A DNA stretch of 64,000 nt from Ursus arctos (Eukaryota > Chordata > Mammalia > Carnivora > Ursidae). Both the position numbers and the translations under genes were made by a program. This document shows positions 49,271 to 62,200 of this stretch, one piece after another (positions within the stretch are counted from its first letter, which is position 1; each line of letters opens with the position of its first letter). The stretch lies in NCBI RefSeq assembly GCF_023065955.2, contig NW_026622974.1:29667718-29731717 (forward strand), read 5' to 3'. A model generated the notes under the pieces. It was given only the letters and a program-made list of their open reading frames with translations, had not been told where the DNA came from and did no database searches.

Positions 49271-49470
49271 TTTTTTTTTAAGATTTTATTTATTTATTTG
49301 ACAGAGATAGAGACAGCCAGCGAGAGAGGGAACACAAGCAGGGGGAGTGGGAGAGGAAGAAGCAGGCTCATAGCGGAGGAGCCTGATGTGGGGCTCGATC
49401 CCATAACGCTGGGATCACGCCCTGAGCCGAAGGCAGACGCTTAACGACTGCGCCACCCAGGCACCCCCAT
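49271..49470 (-). mobile_element. CAN-SINE, young arctoid-type subfamily, in L2
   Basis: Nearly identical to the copies at 39834 and 16191, including agacagccagcgagagaggg. A perfect 15-bp duplication tattttatgttcttt (49256-49270 and 49471-49485) flanks it. Same orientation as the SINE 550 bp to its left. Confidence 0.97.
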
Positions 49471-50031
49471 TATTTTATGTTCTTTGAAGTCTTTGAAATA
49501 TGTTTCTGGCTACATTTCAAGGGCTCAAAGTCACAAGTGGCTAATGGCTACCCTAATAGTGCAGCTCTGGGACTTTCACTACTTTTTACAAATCTGTTTC
49601 TGACTCTAATTTCCTTTCCCTTGTATACATTCCATGTTCTATCACATTGAACTCTACATTCATACCTGTAAATCATTCAAGTTATTTTGCCACCATGTTT
49701 TGTGCTGTTCTGTACCCATGGAATGCTATTATCCCCTCCACACTTCCAAATCCTAGAAGTGGTTTAAGGCTTTGTTCAAATGCCACCTGACCCATGAGGT
49801 CTTAGCTTCCCTCACACAAAATTAACTATCCCCTCTTACTTTCCACAGCTTATTTTCTGTGATGGCACTTAGCAATCTTAATTTTTCTACACACCCATCA
49901 TATCTCCTTTCTACGTCATAAATTTCTTGAGAACAATCACTGTGATTTCTTTTTTGTGTCACAAAGCTTAGTCCTGTGCTTTGCTCATAAAGGCATTTAC
50001 TGAGTGCTTAGTGAATCATAAATTAAACTTC

Positions 50032-50730
50032 GCCTGAAGGTAATTTTATTAACTGGAATTAGAAATGATTGCAAATAGTCAGAAACGAAAAAAGTGTACC
50101 TACATACATATGTAATTGTTTTGAGTTTAAGTGACATTTAATACAATGCTTTCAAGGTAGCAGAAAATACAGCTTTAACAACAACAGCATACTCATATGG
50201 CATGTATAAAGAGTTAATAAGAAGGTATTTTTACTTAATAAGTGCGAGGAGAATACTTTCGTAGATTTCTTTACAACACCTTGATTAGCCATTCCTCGAA
50301 AGAGGATGCTGCGGAAGGTTGCTTTTGTTTTACTTACCAATTCCTAGCTAAGGACTTACAGGTAATCAGAATCTTTGCCTTTCCAGACCTTCCCTGGGAC
50401 ATATAACTAAACTTTCTGTTTTACATACTCATTTCCTTCAGGATAATTGAGTCAGGCAATTGACTGTCTCAAAGGAAGTTTGATACTGGTGAGAATAAGG
50501 TGTAGTTTTTTGTTTGTTGGCTTGGTTTGATTTGTTATCATGCTGGCTCTCCTTAAATTTGCCTTAGACTGATTTCTACCATTGTAAAATAGAGCATTCT
50601 AATATAAAACCCTAAAATCTGTTAATTGATGCATCAGAATATGCCATGTTTATATATTCCAACCTAGCTTCTTTCTTTTCTTTTTGGACGTAACTTAATG
50701 GAAATTTCTCTTTGGTTGCTGAATGTAGCA
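50032..50730. other. No gene recognised
   Basis: No recognisable element. Confidence 0.4.
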
Positions 50731-50734
50731 GATG

Positions 50735-51130
50735 CTGTCAGTTCTTCATTCATATCCCTGGGATCCCTTTACCATTTCCGCTTGTGCCAGCCTGACTTCC
50801 AGCATCCAAGACCTTTGCACAGCAGGCCAGATGTGCCTGGGAAGTAACAGGGGTAGCCCCTAACCCGTTACTGAAGACTGTGGGGGTAAATTCACTCCAG
50901 CTATCTTGTGCCTTGGCTGGGAGGCGTGTATTTTGCACTGTTTCCAAGAGCTTCCCTTTCGTCCTCTTCAATTGCCCACAGTGCTTGCTGCCTTAATAAG
51001 ACACCCTTAATTGTTTGCTTTTCCTCCCCTTTCTGTACCACCTCTCCGTCCGCTGTGGGTGTCCTTGCCCCTCCCAAATAAACTAGATGCGCTGAGTCCT
51101 TGACTCACTGTTCTGCTTTCTGGAGAAGCT
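50735..51130 (+). mobile_element. Probable ERVL-type LTR
   Basis: GC-richer block ending with cccctcccaaataaactagatg and gagtccttgactcactgttctgctttctgg. An AATAAA signal near 51079 followed by 'ttgactca...tctgctttctgg' is typical of ERVL-group LTR 3' ends. No internal viral sequence is present. Left boundary and family are uncertain. Confidence 0.5.
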
Positions 51131-51131
51131 A

Positions 51132-52410
51132 AGACACTGAACTAATCATGGATTTGAAGCCTTTAATGTGGTTTCTATCTTTCTCGCTCTCCTTCTCCTT
51201 CCCCACTCTTTCTCCCTCTCTTCCCCATGACTTTTTTTCCTTTCCTTTCCTTACCCAATATTTATGGACTATCTATGTTTTGTAAATTCCCTAAGAAACA
51301 GAAATGAAAACCAGTTTTCTTGTCTTCAAGGGTATGCTGAATCATATTCCACTGAATATATCATGAAATCTCTACTAGTAAGCTTGGCCTTTTTTTCTTT
51401 TTCTTTTAACTAAAAAAAAAAAAAAAAGACTTTTGCTGATTGCAATGACACTAATTTTTGTTTTTTTGAGCTTTTTTTGGAGGAGCAAAATTTTACCCAC
51501 ATTTGTTTCAACGTATCTCTACAAATATCCTTATTAGACTAAATGGAAAAAAGGTAGTGTTGGTTTTGATAAAACATCAGTGAAAGTCAACAAGAGAAAA
51601 ATATTTATTCCAAATACCTAATTCTTAATTACTACAGCTCATGCATAGGTGTGGTTGAGTTGATCCTAGGAGACCCACTTTGACATGGACCATGATTGGG
51701 TAGACTTCCATCAATCATTTGAGAACCATCTTAACAACACAAATCCAGTAAGAGAGAGAAAAAAAAATCAGTCCTGCAGATTTGGTGTGATATCAGAAAA
51801 ATACCTGGCTGATTACTTGAAAAAAAAAAAAAAAAACAACCTTCCTATGATTGTTTTACCATTTTTAGTTAGGTAATGGAAAAACCTTTTTGGTCTAAAT
51901 GGATATTAAGCAGTTTTCCTCTCATTATGTGCCAACTGGCATATCATAATAAAAACATAATAAAAGTCAAAGCAATTTGAATATAATACTTCAAATCCTG
52001 GCAGTAAGATAGTTTGAAAAGCTTATTACCAACATCATTAGAGAAGAATAAATAGAAACGCATACTCAAATATAAACCAGTAGCAGAGAGTTTCAAATAA
52101 TTTTTTTTACATTCTTATAGCTTTGCTAATCCTATTGTTTCTAATGTAAAATCATTGTGTGATCATCCCAGAGAGACATACCCATGCATTATCATTTTAT
52201 ACTCAATTATATTTCTTTTTAATATATATAAGACACGTAGCCCCATTTGATTTGCGTATGATAGGAACAGCTAAATTGACCTAAATTATGTGGATTTAGA
52301 TTGGTCTCTCCCCAGACTAAATCCTTTCCTTACCTTCGTGTTAATCAGAGTCATTGTCGTTTTCCCCATGAATCTAGATTGAAAATCTGAGTTTGATTTT
52401 TGACCTCTCC
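51132..52410. other. No gene recognised
   Basis: AT-rich with A-runs at about 51412-51426 and 51821-51836. Nothing recognisable. Confidence 0.4.
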
Positions 52411-52411
52411 T

Positions 52412-52630
52412 GTTTCAGTCAGCTCAGGCTGCCATAATAAATGCCATAGACTGAGTGGCTTAAGCAACAGAATTTTGTTTCTCATAGTTCTGGAGGCTGT
52501 GAAATCCAAGATTGAGGTGCTGGCAAGGGTTTCATTGTGAGCCTTCTTTTTCTTGCCTGGTGGGTGGCTACCACCCATCTTGCTGTGTGCTCACATGACC
52601 TCATCATGTGTGTAGGGGGATATGACAAAA
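52412..52630 (-). mobile_element. MaLR (MLT1-like) LTR, 3' half
   Basis: Plus-strand words cagctcaggctgccataataa, atgccatagactgagtggctt, aagcaacagaattttgtttc, tcatagttctggaggctg, aatccaagattgaggtgctg and cacatgacctcatcatg are the reverse complement of a common MLT1-type LTR. It ends where the L1 begins. Confidence 0.7.
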
Positions 52631-53134
52631 TTCCCTCTTTTTTAAGTCTATAAAATATTCCATTGTGTATATATGCAACATCTTCTTTATCCATTTGTCC
52701 ATCCATGGACACTTAGGTTGCTTTCATATCTTAGCTATTGTAAATAATACTGCAATGAACATGGATGTGCATATATCTTTTTGAGTTAGTGCTTTCATTT
52801 TCTTTGAATAAATACCTTGAAGTGGAATTTCTGGATTATATGATATTTGTATTTTTAGTTTTTTGAGGACCCTTCGCACTCTTTTCCATAGTGGCTACAG
52901 CAACTTACATTCCTACCAACAGTGTGTGAGAGTTTCGTTTTCTCTATATCCTTGCCAAAACTTGTTATTTCCTGTCTTTTTGATAATAGCCAATGTAATA
53001 GGTATAAGGTGGTATCTCATTGTTTTGATTTGCATTTCTCTGATGACTAATGATGTTGAGCACCTTTTCATGTACCTGTTGGCCATCTGTATGTCTTCTT
53101 CAGAAAAATGTCTATTCATACCCTCTGCCTATTT

Positions 53135-53516
53135 ATATTGATTGATTGATTGATTGATTTTAATGTTCAGTTGACCGGCACATATGACATCATTAGTTTT
53201 TGATGTAGTGTTCAACGATTCATCAGTTGAGTATAACTCCCAGTGCTCATCACCACATGTGTCCTCCTTGATACTCATCCCCTGGTTACCTCAACCCTTC
53301 CTTTCTGTAACCCTCAGTTTGGTTCCTAGAGTCCAGAGTCTCTTATGCTATGTCTGCCTCTCTGATTTCTTCCCATTCTGTTTTCCCTCCCTTCCCCTAT
53401 GATCCTCCCTGCTATTTCTTATGTTCCACATATGAGTGAAACCATATGTTAATTGTCTTTCTCTGCTTGACTTATTTCACTTAGCATAATCCCTTCCTGT
53501 TCCATCCATGTTGATG
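53135..53516 (-). mobile_element. Younger L1 3' end nested in an L1
   Basis: A GATT run (about 53137-53158) and antisense 3' UTR words (ttgatgtagtgttcaacgatt, catcagttgagtataactcc, gagtctcttatgctatgtc) lead into taattgtctttctctgcttg and ttcacttagcataatcc. A perfect 14-bp duplication ccctctgcctattt (53121-53134 and 53517-53530) proves insertion into the older L1. Confidence 0.95.
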
Positions 53517-54307
53517 CCCTCTGCCTATTTTTAGATCAAATTGTTTATCATTGAGTTTTATGAGTTCTTTATATATTTTGAATATTAACCCCTTATCAGA
53601 TATATGATTTGCAAATATTTCCTTTCATCCTGTAGGTTGCCTTTTCATTTAGTTGATTGTTTCCTTTGCTGTGCAGAAGCTTTTTAGTTTGATGTAGTCC
53701 CGCTTATTGATTTTTGCATTTGTTGTAATTTGGTGTCAAATCCAAAAAAATCATTGCCAAGACTGATGTCACAGGAGTTTATCACTGCTGTTTTCTTCTA
53801 GGAATTTTATTGTTTCAGGTCTTATATTTAAGTGTTTAGTACATTTAGAGTTAATTTTTGTGTATGGTATAAGATAGTGGTCTGGTTTTATTCTTTTTCA
53901 CATGGCTGCCCAGTTTTCCCAACACCATTCATTAAAGAGACTGTCTGTTCCCCATAATATATTCTTGGCTCCTTTGTCATAAATTAATTGATGATATATA
54001 TTTGGGTTTATTTCTGGGCTCTGTATTCTATTCCTTTGATCTTTGTGTCTATCTAGCTTTATCTCAGCACCATACTATTTTGATTACTATAGCTATGTAA
54101 TATAGTTTGAAAGCAAGGAGCACGATGCCTACATTTTGTTCTTCTCTCTTAAAATTGCTTGGCTATTAGCGGTCTTTTGTGGTTCCATACAAATTTTAGG
54201 ATTTTTTTTAGTCCTGTGAAAAATGCCCTTGGAATTTTGGTAGGGATTGCATTGAATCTATAGATTGTTTGGGTAGTATGTACATTTTAATAATATTAAT
54301 TCTTCCA

Positions 54308-54512
54308 TGGGAGCCTGAATGGCTCAGTCAGTTAAGCATCTGCTTTAAGCTTATGTCATGATCCTGGGGTTCTGGGATCCAGCCCCACATGGGGCTCCCT
54401 GCTCAGTGGGGAGTCTGCTTCTCTCTGTCCCACTGTCCCTCCCCCTTCACTCATGCTCTGTCTTTCACTTTCTCTCTCTCTCACATAAATAAATAAAATA
54501 TTTAAAAAATAC
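54308..54512 (+). mobile_element. CAN-SINE (SINEC), plus strand, in L1
   Basis: tgggagcctgaatggctcag head, CT-rich body, cataaataaataaaatattt tail. Perfect 13-bp duplication attaattcttcca (54295-54307 and 54513-54525). The head is diverged (gcctgaatgg for gcctgggtgg), so it is an older copy. Confidence 0.95.
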
Positions 54513-54966
54513 ATTAATTCTTCCAATCCTTGAGCATGGAATATCTTTCCGTTTATTTGTGTTCTCTTCAATTTCTTTCATCAGTGTCTTATAGTTTTTA
54601 GTGCGCAGGTCTTTTACCTCCTGTGGTCAAATTTATTCTTTCATATTTTATTCTTTTTGATGCAATTTTAAATGGGATTGTTTTTAAAAATTTGTCTTTC
54701 TGGTTGTTCATTATCAGTGTACAGAATAGCAACAGATTTTTGTATATTGATTTTGTATCTTGCAGATACCATGTTATCTGCAAATAGTGATAGTTTCACT
54801 TCTTCCTTTCCCATTTGCATGCCTTTTATTTCTTTTCCTTGTCTAATTACTCTGGCTAGGATTTCCAATACTATGTTGAATAAAAGTGGTGAGAGTGGGC
54901 ATCCTTATTTTCCTGATCTTAGAGGAAAAGTTTTCAGTTTTTCACCATTTGCCAAATGCTTTTTCT

Positions 54967-57602
54967 GAAGTGATTTATTTTCATGAATTTTATTTACCAT
55001 AAATAAATTGTTGATTGCTATTTCCCAAAACTGTAGTGCTAATACTTTCTAGACTTTCTCATTCACATTATTGTAGAAAATACTTTTTTCTCACTCTAAA
55101 CCTGTCTTCCAAAGGTAATTTATATTTTCTAAGCTATTTTTTATTGTTGTTTTTGTTGTTGTTAAACGATGTAAGTATCTTAAAACTAAATGGATGCGTT
55201 GATATATTCTGCTTTTAGGACTATTAGATAGGTTTCCTAAGTTACCTGAATTAGAAAAATCTCAGTATGCGGTATGCTGTCACTTCCAGACCAGAGAGAG
55301 CAATGTTTAACTGAATTAGGAACTTGCTAGCATTGGTGTTTCTTTGCCAAAACTTCAGAAGGGTTGCATTGACCAAAGTAGCTACCTGTTGGTCAAAACA
55401 CTGGATTGCTTATTATTATTCCATTAGTTATGTGATTAGAACACTTGAGTACTTCTTTGTTTCTTTATTCATCAATGTTATAACTTCACTGAAAAACTAT
55501 CAGCTTGCTCTGATTTATTCCCTCAAAGCTCGTGCTGCTTTTGCTAATGGTCCTTTGTGTTCTCTATTTTCTTTGTAAATGCTTATTTCATTGTTTTTAC
55601 CTAAATTGAAAAAGCCTTTCAAGAATGTAATTTTCAGGCTCATTCTAAGTATTTGGAAGATGTGTGCCAATTTCTCTTTTAATCTTCACTTTTCCTTTTT
55701 TGAAATAATGGCAAAGAATTCATATGCATATATGTACTCTAACAACTCTTTTAGAAGTTAAAATCTCCGTTGGTGAATAACACTGTGCCAATTTTGCTTT
55801 CAAGCTAAATCAAATAAAGAGAGGTAAAATGTTTGAAGTGAATGGTTTTTGGGGTGGACATATGTTAAATGAACATTTTAGTGACTTGCCGGGTTTTACT
55901 GAGCAGAGCATTAAAACTGATCAACTCTTATGTGCTCATTACTAAACATTGGTGCTTAGTGACACTTGCCATTGTTGGCTCTGAGAGTTCTAAGGAAAAA
56001 AAAAATAGTAACTAAAACACATACTCTTTTCCCTGTCATTCAACAGAACTGACTTGAAATTGAGTAAGAGACATATTGTGAATTATGTCCTATTACTCAG
56101 ACATAGAATGTCATGTAACACTTAGAATTTGCCAGTGTCATATGTCAGACATTTTTGAGATACATTTGACAAGGTGGTTTTTTGAGGAAGGCATATCACT
56201 TAATGTGATATGATGGCAGGCCTAAGCCATGGACACACTGAAATAAATTAGATGTTGTTTCTGAAATCAATATTCCTATCCAAAAATAAGAGGGAAATTG
56301 AGAGCTCTAGGCACCTGTACACAGGCAGGCTTCGTAGTGTCCTCACAGCATTAATTTTATTTGACTGAGTGGGACTCTGTTTTTGTATGGGTGTTATCAA
56401 GTCAAGATTATAGAAGTCTAGAACAAAAGAACTACTTAAGTCATACACAGAGTAAAAGTGATCTGTATAATAAAAGAAGCAACAGTTTGAATTATTTGCT
56501 AAAGTCATTGCTTTTCATTGAGGAGATACTTGAAAGGCAAATTACTTGGCTTTGGGCCAGGTAATATAAATTAGCCCTTGGGGGGTCATTAGAAGGCATC
56601 CTACAGGTTGATAGACAGAGCTGAGCTGTCAGATCATATCTTAGAGTAGTCACACACTTTATCGTTTCCAGATCCAAATTACACCTGGCATTTATTGTTA
56701 AATCCCAGGTGCCTTCATAGTAAAACCAATATGTTCTCTGCAACTGTGCACTTTGCTGTCACTAATCAATGGTTAAGCAGTTTGCAGGTATTATTGGAGC
56801 TGTGTATGTGCTTCCCCAAGGCCTTCCGGAAGAAGAAACTGCTTCACAGGACAGGTGGAATTGTTGGAACGCATACTGGCATAATTAGTCATATGCATAA
56901 AACTGCAGCAAATGGCAGTGCAGAGCGTATTGGACTCAATTGATACTGGAGGATGGAGTTAGTAGTTTTCTAGTAGTTATCTAGCTATGGGACAAGGGCA
57001 TATCAACCTACCTAGTAATTCTAAAGGCAGAATACTCCACATGCCCCAGTTTTCTCATTTAATGTTGGAGTAGCAAGCCTAGTTTCCTTCTTAGAGTTAA
57101 CTGTAAGAATCAAATATGACAGTGATGACATATATTCAACACTGAATCTTCATTGCCATGACTAGTCTATGAAGAAAAAGTCCTGTTATCTCAGTTGTTC
57201 TGTAAAACAGTTCAAAAGATTTTTTTTACAAATAATTTATTTTCTTTCATATGCTTATTCTTCTGGGTTTCCAGTATGATTGATATTTTAGAAATACTTA
57301 GAATTATTTTTTATATTATGCCTAGAAGTTAAAATGGAAAGTAGGGAAGAAATTTCCTGTTAGTCCTGACCACATGTGGTTTTGGGTTCGTATTTGCTTA
57401 GGGCCCTGCAATCTGAGGAGCTGGAGCCTCCTGTCCCTCCTGGCATTATTTCTTTAAGGAAATAGTGTGATAACAATGTTTTAGAGGGCTTGAGTGCTTT
57501 TGAATTACAGCGTCACTCTTTTGCCAAAGCAGTCTATCATTTTAGGGCTGTATCATAGCTTTGTTCAATAGCATGTGTGTGATGGAAGGATAGCTTATGC
57601 CT
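54967..57602. other. No gene recognised
   Basis: 2.6 kb of AT-rich sequence with open frames of up to 86 codons and no domains. About 57090-57150 (taactgtaagaatcaaatatg) may be a MIR scrap. Confidence 0.4.
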
Positions 57603-57632
57603 CTATTTAAGAATGTGCTATTTAAGAATGTG
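57603..57632. repeat. 15-bp perfect tandem duplication
   Basis: ctatttaagaatgtg occurs twice back to back (57603-57617 and 57618-57632), directly to the left of the SINE at 57636. Part of the unit was copied again by the SINE's target-site duplication. Confidence 0.95.
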
Positions 57633-57635
57633 CTT

Positions 57636-57729
57636 GGGGTGCCTGGCTGGCTCAGTTGGTAGAGCATATGACTGGATATCAGGGTCAGGAGTTCAAGCCC
57701 CATGTTGGATGTGGAGTCTACTTAAAAAA
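57636..57729 (+). mobile_element. Short tRNA-like SINE
   Basis: Only about 94 bp. The A-box-like word tggctcagttggtagagc and B-box gttcaagcccc keep the tRNA spacing, and the element ends directly in an A-run without the CT-rich body of the longer SINEs. The 12-bp duplication aagaatgtgctt (57624-57635 and 57730-57741) is exact. The clearest internal RNA polymerase III promoter in the window, though expression is not shown. Confidence 0.93.
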
Positions 57730-58009
57730 AAGAATGTGCTTGACTATCTTCTTATAGAAGATGGTTCACACAAATAGAATATAGTTATCTTTAAATCCAA
57801 ATATCAATTATTTTTTTCATATCCTTAGAAGCAAACATTTTAAATCTAAATATATAATCTTACTATTTTAGTATTACTTCATGTATTTGTTTAAATAAAA
57901 ATAAAGGACGTTGGATCAACTTCAGACTTTTTCCTGTTAAATATATTCTATTGGATATAATATTTGGCTTCCTGTGAACTTCAGTGGTGGCACAGAGACT
58001 GGGAAGCAT

Positions 58010-58705
58010 GAAGAGCTTCAGTCAGAGACACTCAGGAGTTAGAAAGATGAGGAGTTAGTGATGGGCTGGAAGTGACAGGCAAGGGAGAGGGAAGATTTAA
58101 GAAGGTTGCCACGCTTCTGACTTGAGTAAGTGAAAGGGAGAAAACAGATTTGGGAGTAAGATGAATTTGGCTTTGGATGTATAGAATATGAGCTACCTAC
58201 GGACACAGAGCAGAAATATCTGGTAAACATTTGGATTTGGGCTACGAACTTGGGGAGTCATTATCATAAAGATAGTAGTTGAATTGGGTGAGGTAGCCTG
58301 TTTTTAACCTCCCTCTACCTACGCTTTCCAGGCACAGAAGAAAGAACCCGGAGGAACAATCACATATAGGGGTAGAACAGAAAGAGGAAGCCATAAGTTG
58401 ACTAGAAAAATCAGCCAAAGGACGAGGTGGAAGATCAAGAAGCTACAGTGTCAGAAAACCTAGAGACAAAAGTATATTAAGGAAGTAGGGTGGCTAATGA
58501 TGGCCCAATGTCATAGCAAGGTCAAGTAACATATGAGCTGAAATGTGTTTACTAAATTTATCATTAAGGGAGTAGGTCCCGGAAAGTATGGTTCAGAGAG
58601 GTCAAGGATCAAATTAAAGCAATTTCCAGTGATGGCCATGATGGGATGTGGCCATGATATGGATGGGAATGAAGGAGAGCAAATAATTAAGCCTTTATAT
58701 TGTAT
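58010..58705 (-). mobile_element. L2 LINE internal region
   Basis: Antisense L2 words: gcttctgacttgagtaagtg, aaacagatttgggagtaag, tggctttggatgtatagaat, gggagtcattatcataaag, atagtagttgaattggg, then agaacccggaggaacaatc and aggtcaagtaacatatgag. Diverged and frameless. Confidence 0.65.
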
Positions 58706-58724
58706 CATGAGTTAATAGATTAAT

Positions 58725-59226
58725 CAGGGTTTTCCAGAGAGACAGAACAAAGATAAGAAGAGATTTATTATGGAAATTGACTCACACAATTATGAAGGCA
58801 GAGAAGTCTCACAATATCTTGTCTGCAAGCTAGATAAACAGGAAAGCTTATGGTATAATTTAGTCTGAGTCCAGAGACTTAAGAATGGGAGGGGAATATG
58901 AGAGCGGGGGGAGGTAGGGCTGCTAGCGTAATTCCAAGATTCCAAAGGTCTGAGAATCAGGAGCTCCGATGTCTGAAAGAGGAGAAGATGGATGTCCTGT
59001 TCAAGACAGACAGAGTGCGTGCATGCTTGCCCTTTCTCCACTGCCCTCAAAGGATTGGATGATGCCCACAATATTGGTGAGAATGGACCTTCTTTACTCA
59101 GTCTACTGATTCAAATGCTACTCTCTTCTGGAAACACCCTCATAGACATACCCAGAAATAATGTTTTACTAGCTATCTGGACATCCCTTAGCCCAGTAAA
59201 GTTGACACATAAAATTTACCATCACA
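58725..59226 (-). mobile_element. Old LTR (TG...CA-type), probably MaLR
   Basis: On the minus strand it starts tgtgatggtaaattttatgtg, passes ccacaatattgtgggcatc-like and caatcctttgagggcagtg words, and ends ttccataataaatctcttc then tctctggaaaaccctgatt. The AATAAA near the 3' end and the ordered words (plus strand: tcagggttttccagagag ... gttgacacataaaatttacc) match a widespread mammalian LTR. No internal sequence. Family name uncertain. Confidence 0.68.
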
Positions 59227-59227
59227 G

Positions 59228-62200
59228 GTATCAACATGATACTCAAGTTACCTACCATTGTGGCAGTATTTGAAGTAAGGTCAAGGTGATATGTCAAAGT
59301 CTCTGTGGATTAGTTGGAATGATCAGGATTCTAGAAGAAGTCAGTGTTGGGAATAGGCAGTGACTAGTGAAGCTCAAAATAAACAGGATTTTTCTGAATG
59401 TGGTGAGTTAATGGTCTATATTCTCTTGTGTCTCTTCTGAGAAAATTAACAAAGTTTAATTTGATACATGGCAGTTTAATATCAAGACACTGGAAACAAA
59501 ATAGAGCCATTGGGGGGTACAAATGGGTTCTCAGGAGTTGAGCTGCTTTGTGTCCATCTTTCAAAGGATATATTAAAGATTCCTCACATTTTTCTGTGTT
59601 CTGTCTGTACTTTCTCTCTGATTTTTCTCACCTTACTATTGTTCTGCACATAATACCCAGTGTCAACCCCACCTTTGAGTTTCAGGACATCTAATCTCTA
59701 GTCCCCACCACTAACTCAAAAGAGTTTCAGTGTATTTCAGTTTAAGTGGTGGGGAAGGCATTAAAACCTGCCTTGTACAGTTTGTAAATGACATTCCGAT
59801 CAAGGACAATGTCTACCTCACTCCTGGCTCTGAAGGGCTTGGGGAATAATTTAGCTTCTAGTTCATAGGTTTAGGGGAAGCCTGAGTATGTTAAGTGCAG
59901 AATGTCATGAGAGAGGCCATTTGTTGGCCATAGAAAGGAGGCTCCAGAATGGATTTAGTTGGTGAGGAGTAGGGCAAGGTTGAGCTGGGAAGAGGGAAGC
60001 ATTATAACCATATAGCTTTTGTTTAACCATTTAGAAAAATTATAGGGTCCCTTAAAAGATTTCATATCCTTGATTAGATTGTGGTGTCTTAGAGGGCTTA
60101 GTACTATATCTTATATCTCTTTTGTACCCCGGTACCCCCTCCCACAGGTACCCAGCATAATGCCCTCTGTGTCCTGTGGATTTTGGAACTTATTTTCTCC
60201 TTCGAATTACAATTAATAATGTATATGTCCTATCAACTCACAGTAAGTTTTGTACAGACTTCATCTTTATATCTGCCACATCTTGCTACACTCAGCCTTG
60301 TGTCTGACCAGTACACAGTAACTGACTAAATCAATTTAAGTAGGGGGTAATATCATAGAACAAAATTAGAATATTCTTTCTAGTGCTTGGGGTTTTAGCA
60401 ACTTTTTCAACACTTTGAAAGGTGTCACATAGTTTCATGTGATATTTAAGGACTCTTTCCATTAATGATACATATCCATTCTGTTTTTTCCATATTCTTT
60501 GATTTATTTTTAACAGACTCCTGGGATTAGAAGTCTGCCAGACAAAAATAAAGGTGGGAATGGTTACAGAACGTGCTGGAGTTACTTCCTCTGAAATTGT
60601 AAAGACAGAAGGAGGGATGAAATGGCCAGAGGGAATTTCCCAAAATAAAAGTGAGAGAGGGTATTTTCTAAATGCAGGCTATGTGATACTGAGAGACAGC
60701 TGACTGGGTGGATTCTGCTGTCACTCCGGATGGCCTTGTGGCAAAGTTTCATGACTTCCTCTTCATAATGCTGGGCACCCCTTTCCGATGCAGGGTCCAT
60801 TTTCCTTCAGGACAATTGGTTAACTTTTCCTTACCTGAATGGTGAGGAGCTGCAGTTGCACAAGATTTGGAGGATGAAGAATTGGAGGTGGAAATAGTTG
60901 CTGTGTTTAACGTAATTGTAGAATGAGAACAATTTTGAGTATGAAATAGATTAACACCTAAGGTTCAGGAATATGACTGAGACTTACTAAAATCGCCATG
61001 TTTTTAAAGCTTTCTACTTTCTCCCTCCCAGTATGAGTCATAGCATATGGCATGAGTTTTAAGAGATTTATTTCATAGTATTTAACTCATTGTATCATTT
61101 TCTCCTTATTCGCTGTATTCTTCAATCTTATAATCAAAGTCATGGGCTGCATTATCAACTTGTTGAGTTCTACCATGCTATTATATCATTACTCCAAATA
61201 ATGAGTGGTTTGAAGCTTAGCTCTGAGCTGTGCCTGGTCACTTCTGGTAGTTACGCTCTTTTCTAATGAGGCCTGAGATTTCACCGTCAGGTGGGGCAGT
61301 CAGAATGTCTGCAGGCAGTGTCCCTACACCCAGTACTTCGTTACAACTCTTTGGTCGTAAGTTGGACCAATGTTATATTCTGCTGGTGGTGGTGTGTCAG
61401 GAACATAATCCTTGAGGATGAATTGTCCCTTCAATTGGGTTATTCTTTAAATAGTTATTTAATCAACTGTTCGATCACTGTTTCTCAGAATTTCTCACTT
61501 CTGCATCAGGTTTTGAATTATCTGATCACTAATAGAGGACATAGATATATTTCTAACCATGAATTAGGTTATAACAAAAATACTTAGATTCTATCATCAA
61601 ACATGTTATACTATCATGTTGCTATGATAATAAGTATTTAATGAAAATTAAGTGGCATGTTCTTACAAATACAGAACTTGCTCAGCTAACTTTCTCGTTT
61701 GATTTGTTCTCTAATGTTTACTGGCAGAATTTCTAAAATGAAGAAAATGAAGATTGGAGAAACTTCTAAAAGTTATTTCCAGAATATATCTAAGTAAGAG
61801 TGACACATATATAACTCTTTATTCAAATGGATATAAAGGAATTGAATAAAGGATTTAAAGAACAAAAATTCACCAACATTTATCTGTAATATTTTCTGAG
61901 CTATTTTTAATTTTATATGTAAATATTTAGCTTAATTCCTAACTAAACCACTGCATTTAAAAAGGTAAATCCCCCAGGTAATTTCTCTGCATGGATCATT
62001 TCAAATAAGGCATTTTCTAGAATGCACTGGAAAAGTTACAACATGGGTTTGGTAGTTTTTCTTACCATGAATGCATTTTGAGCAAGTGAATATCATGTAA
62101 CTTACATATCATATTTTCAATAAGAAAAATAGGCATTGAGAATCCTTTCTACGTTTGAAAGTCCATTCTCACCTACACGAAACTTTGACGTGCAGTATTT

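Larger units (their letters stand above)
48500..50030 (+). mobile_element. L2 LINE interrupted by two SINEs
   Basis: L2 order on the plus strand: gtgtctcaagctgaacctac, ctaatcacttcttccac, cattgtgcttgacttctg, gactgccaattctacctcc. After the first SINE come ctgccactgacctcattg, cagatatctaattgtgtc, ctaaggcccccaacttc. After the second come catggaatgctattatccc, ttcaaatgccacctgacc, tgtgatggcacttagcaatc, aaatttcttgagaacaatc and aaaggcatttactgagtgc. It is old and has no frame. Confidence 0.75.
52637..54965 (-). mobile_element. L1 ORF2, carrying a nested L1 and a SINE
   Basis: Antisense ORF2 from near its 3' end to the reverse transcriptase region. Minus-strand remnants include [19 protein letters not shown] (52913-53119) and, at 54668-54868, [18 protein letters not shown] followed by N in place of the second catalytic aspartate. 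The element is interrupted by an L1 3' piece at 53135-53516 and a SINE at 54308-54512. The 5' truncation is near 54965. Confidence 0.93.
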
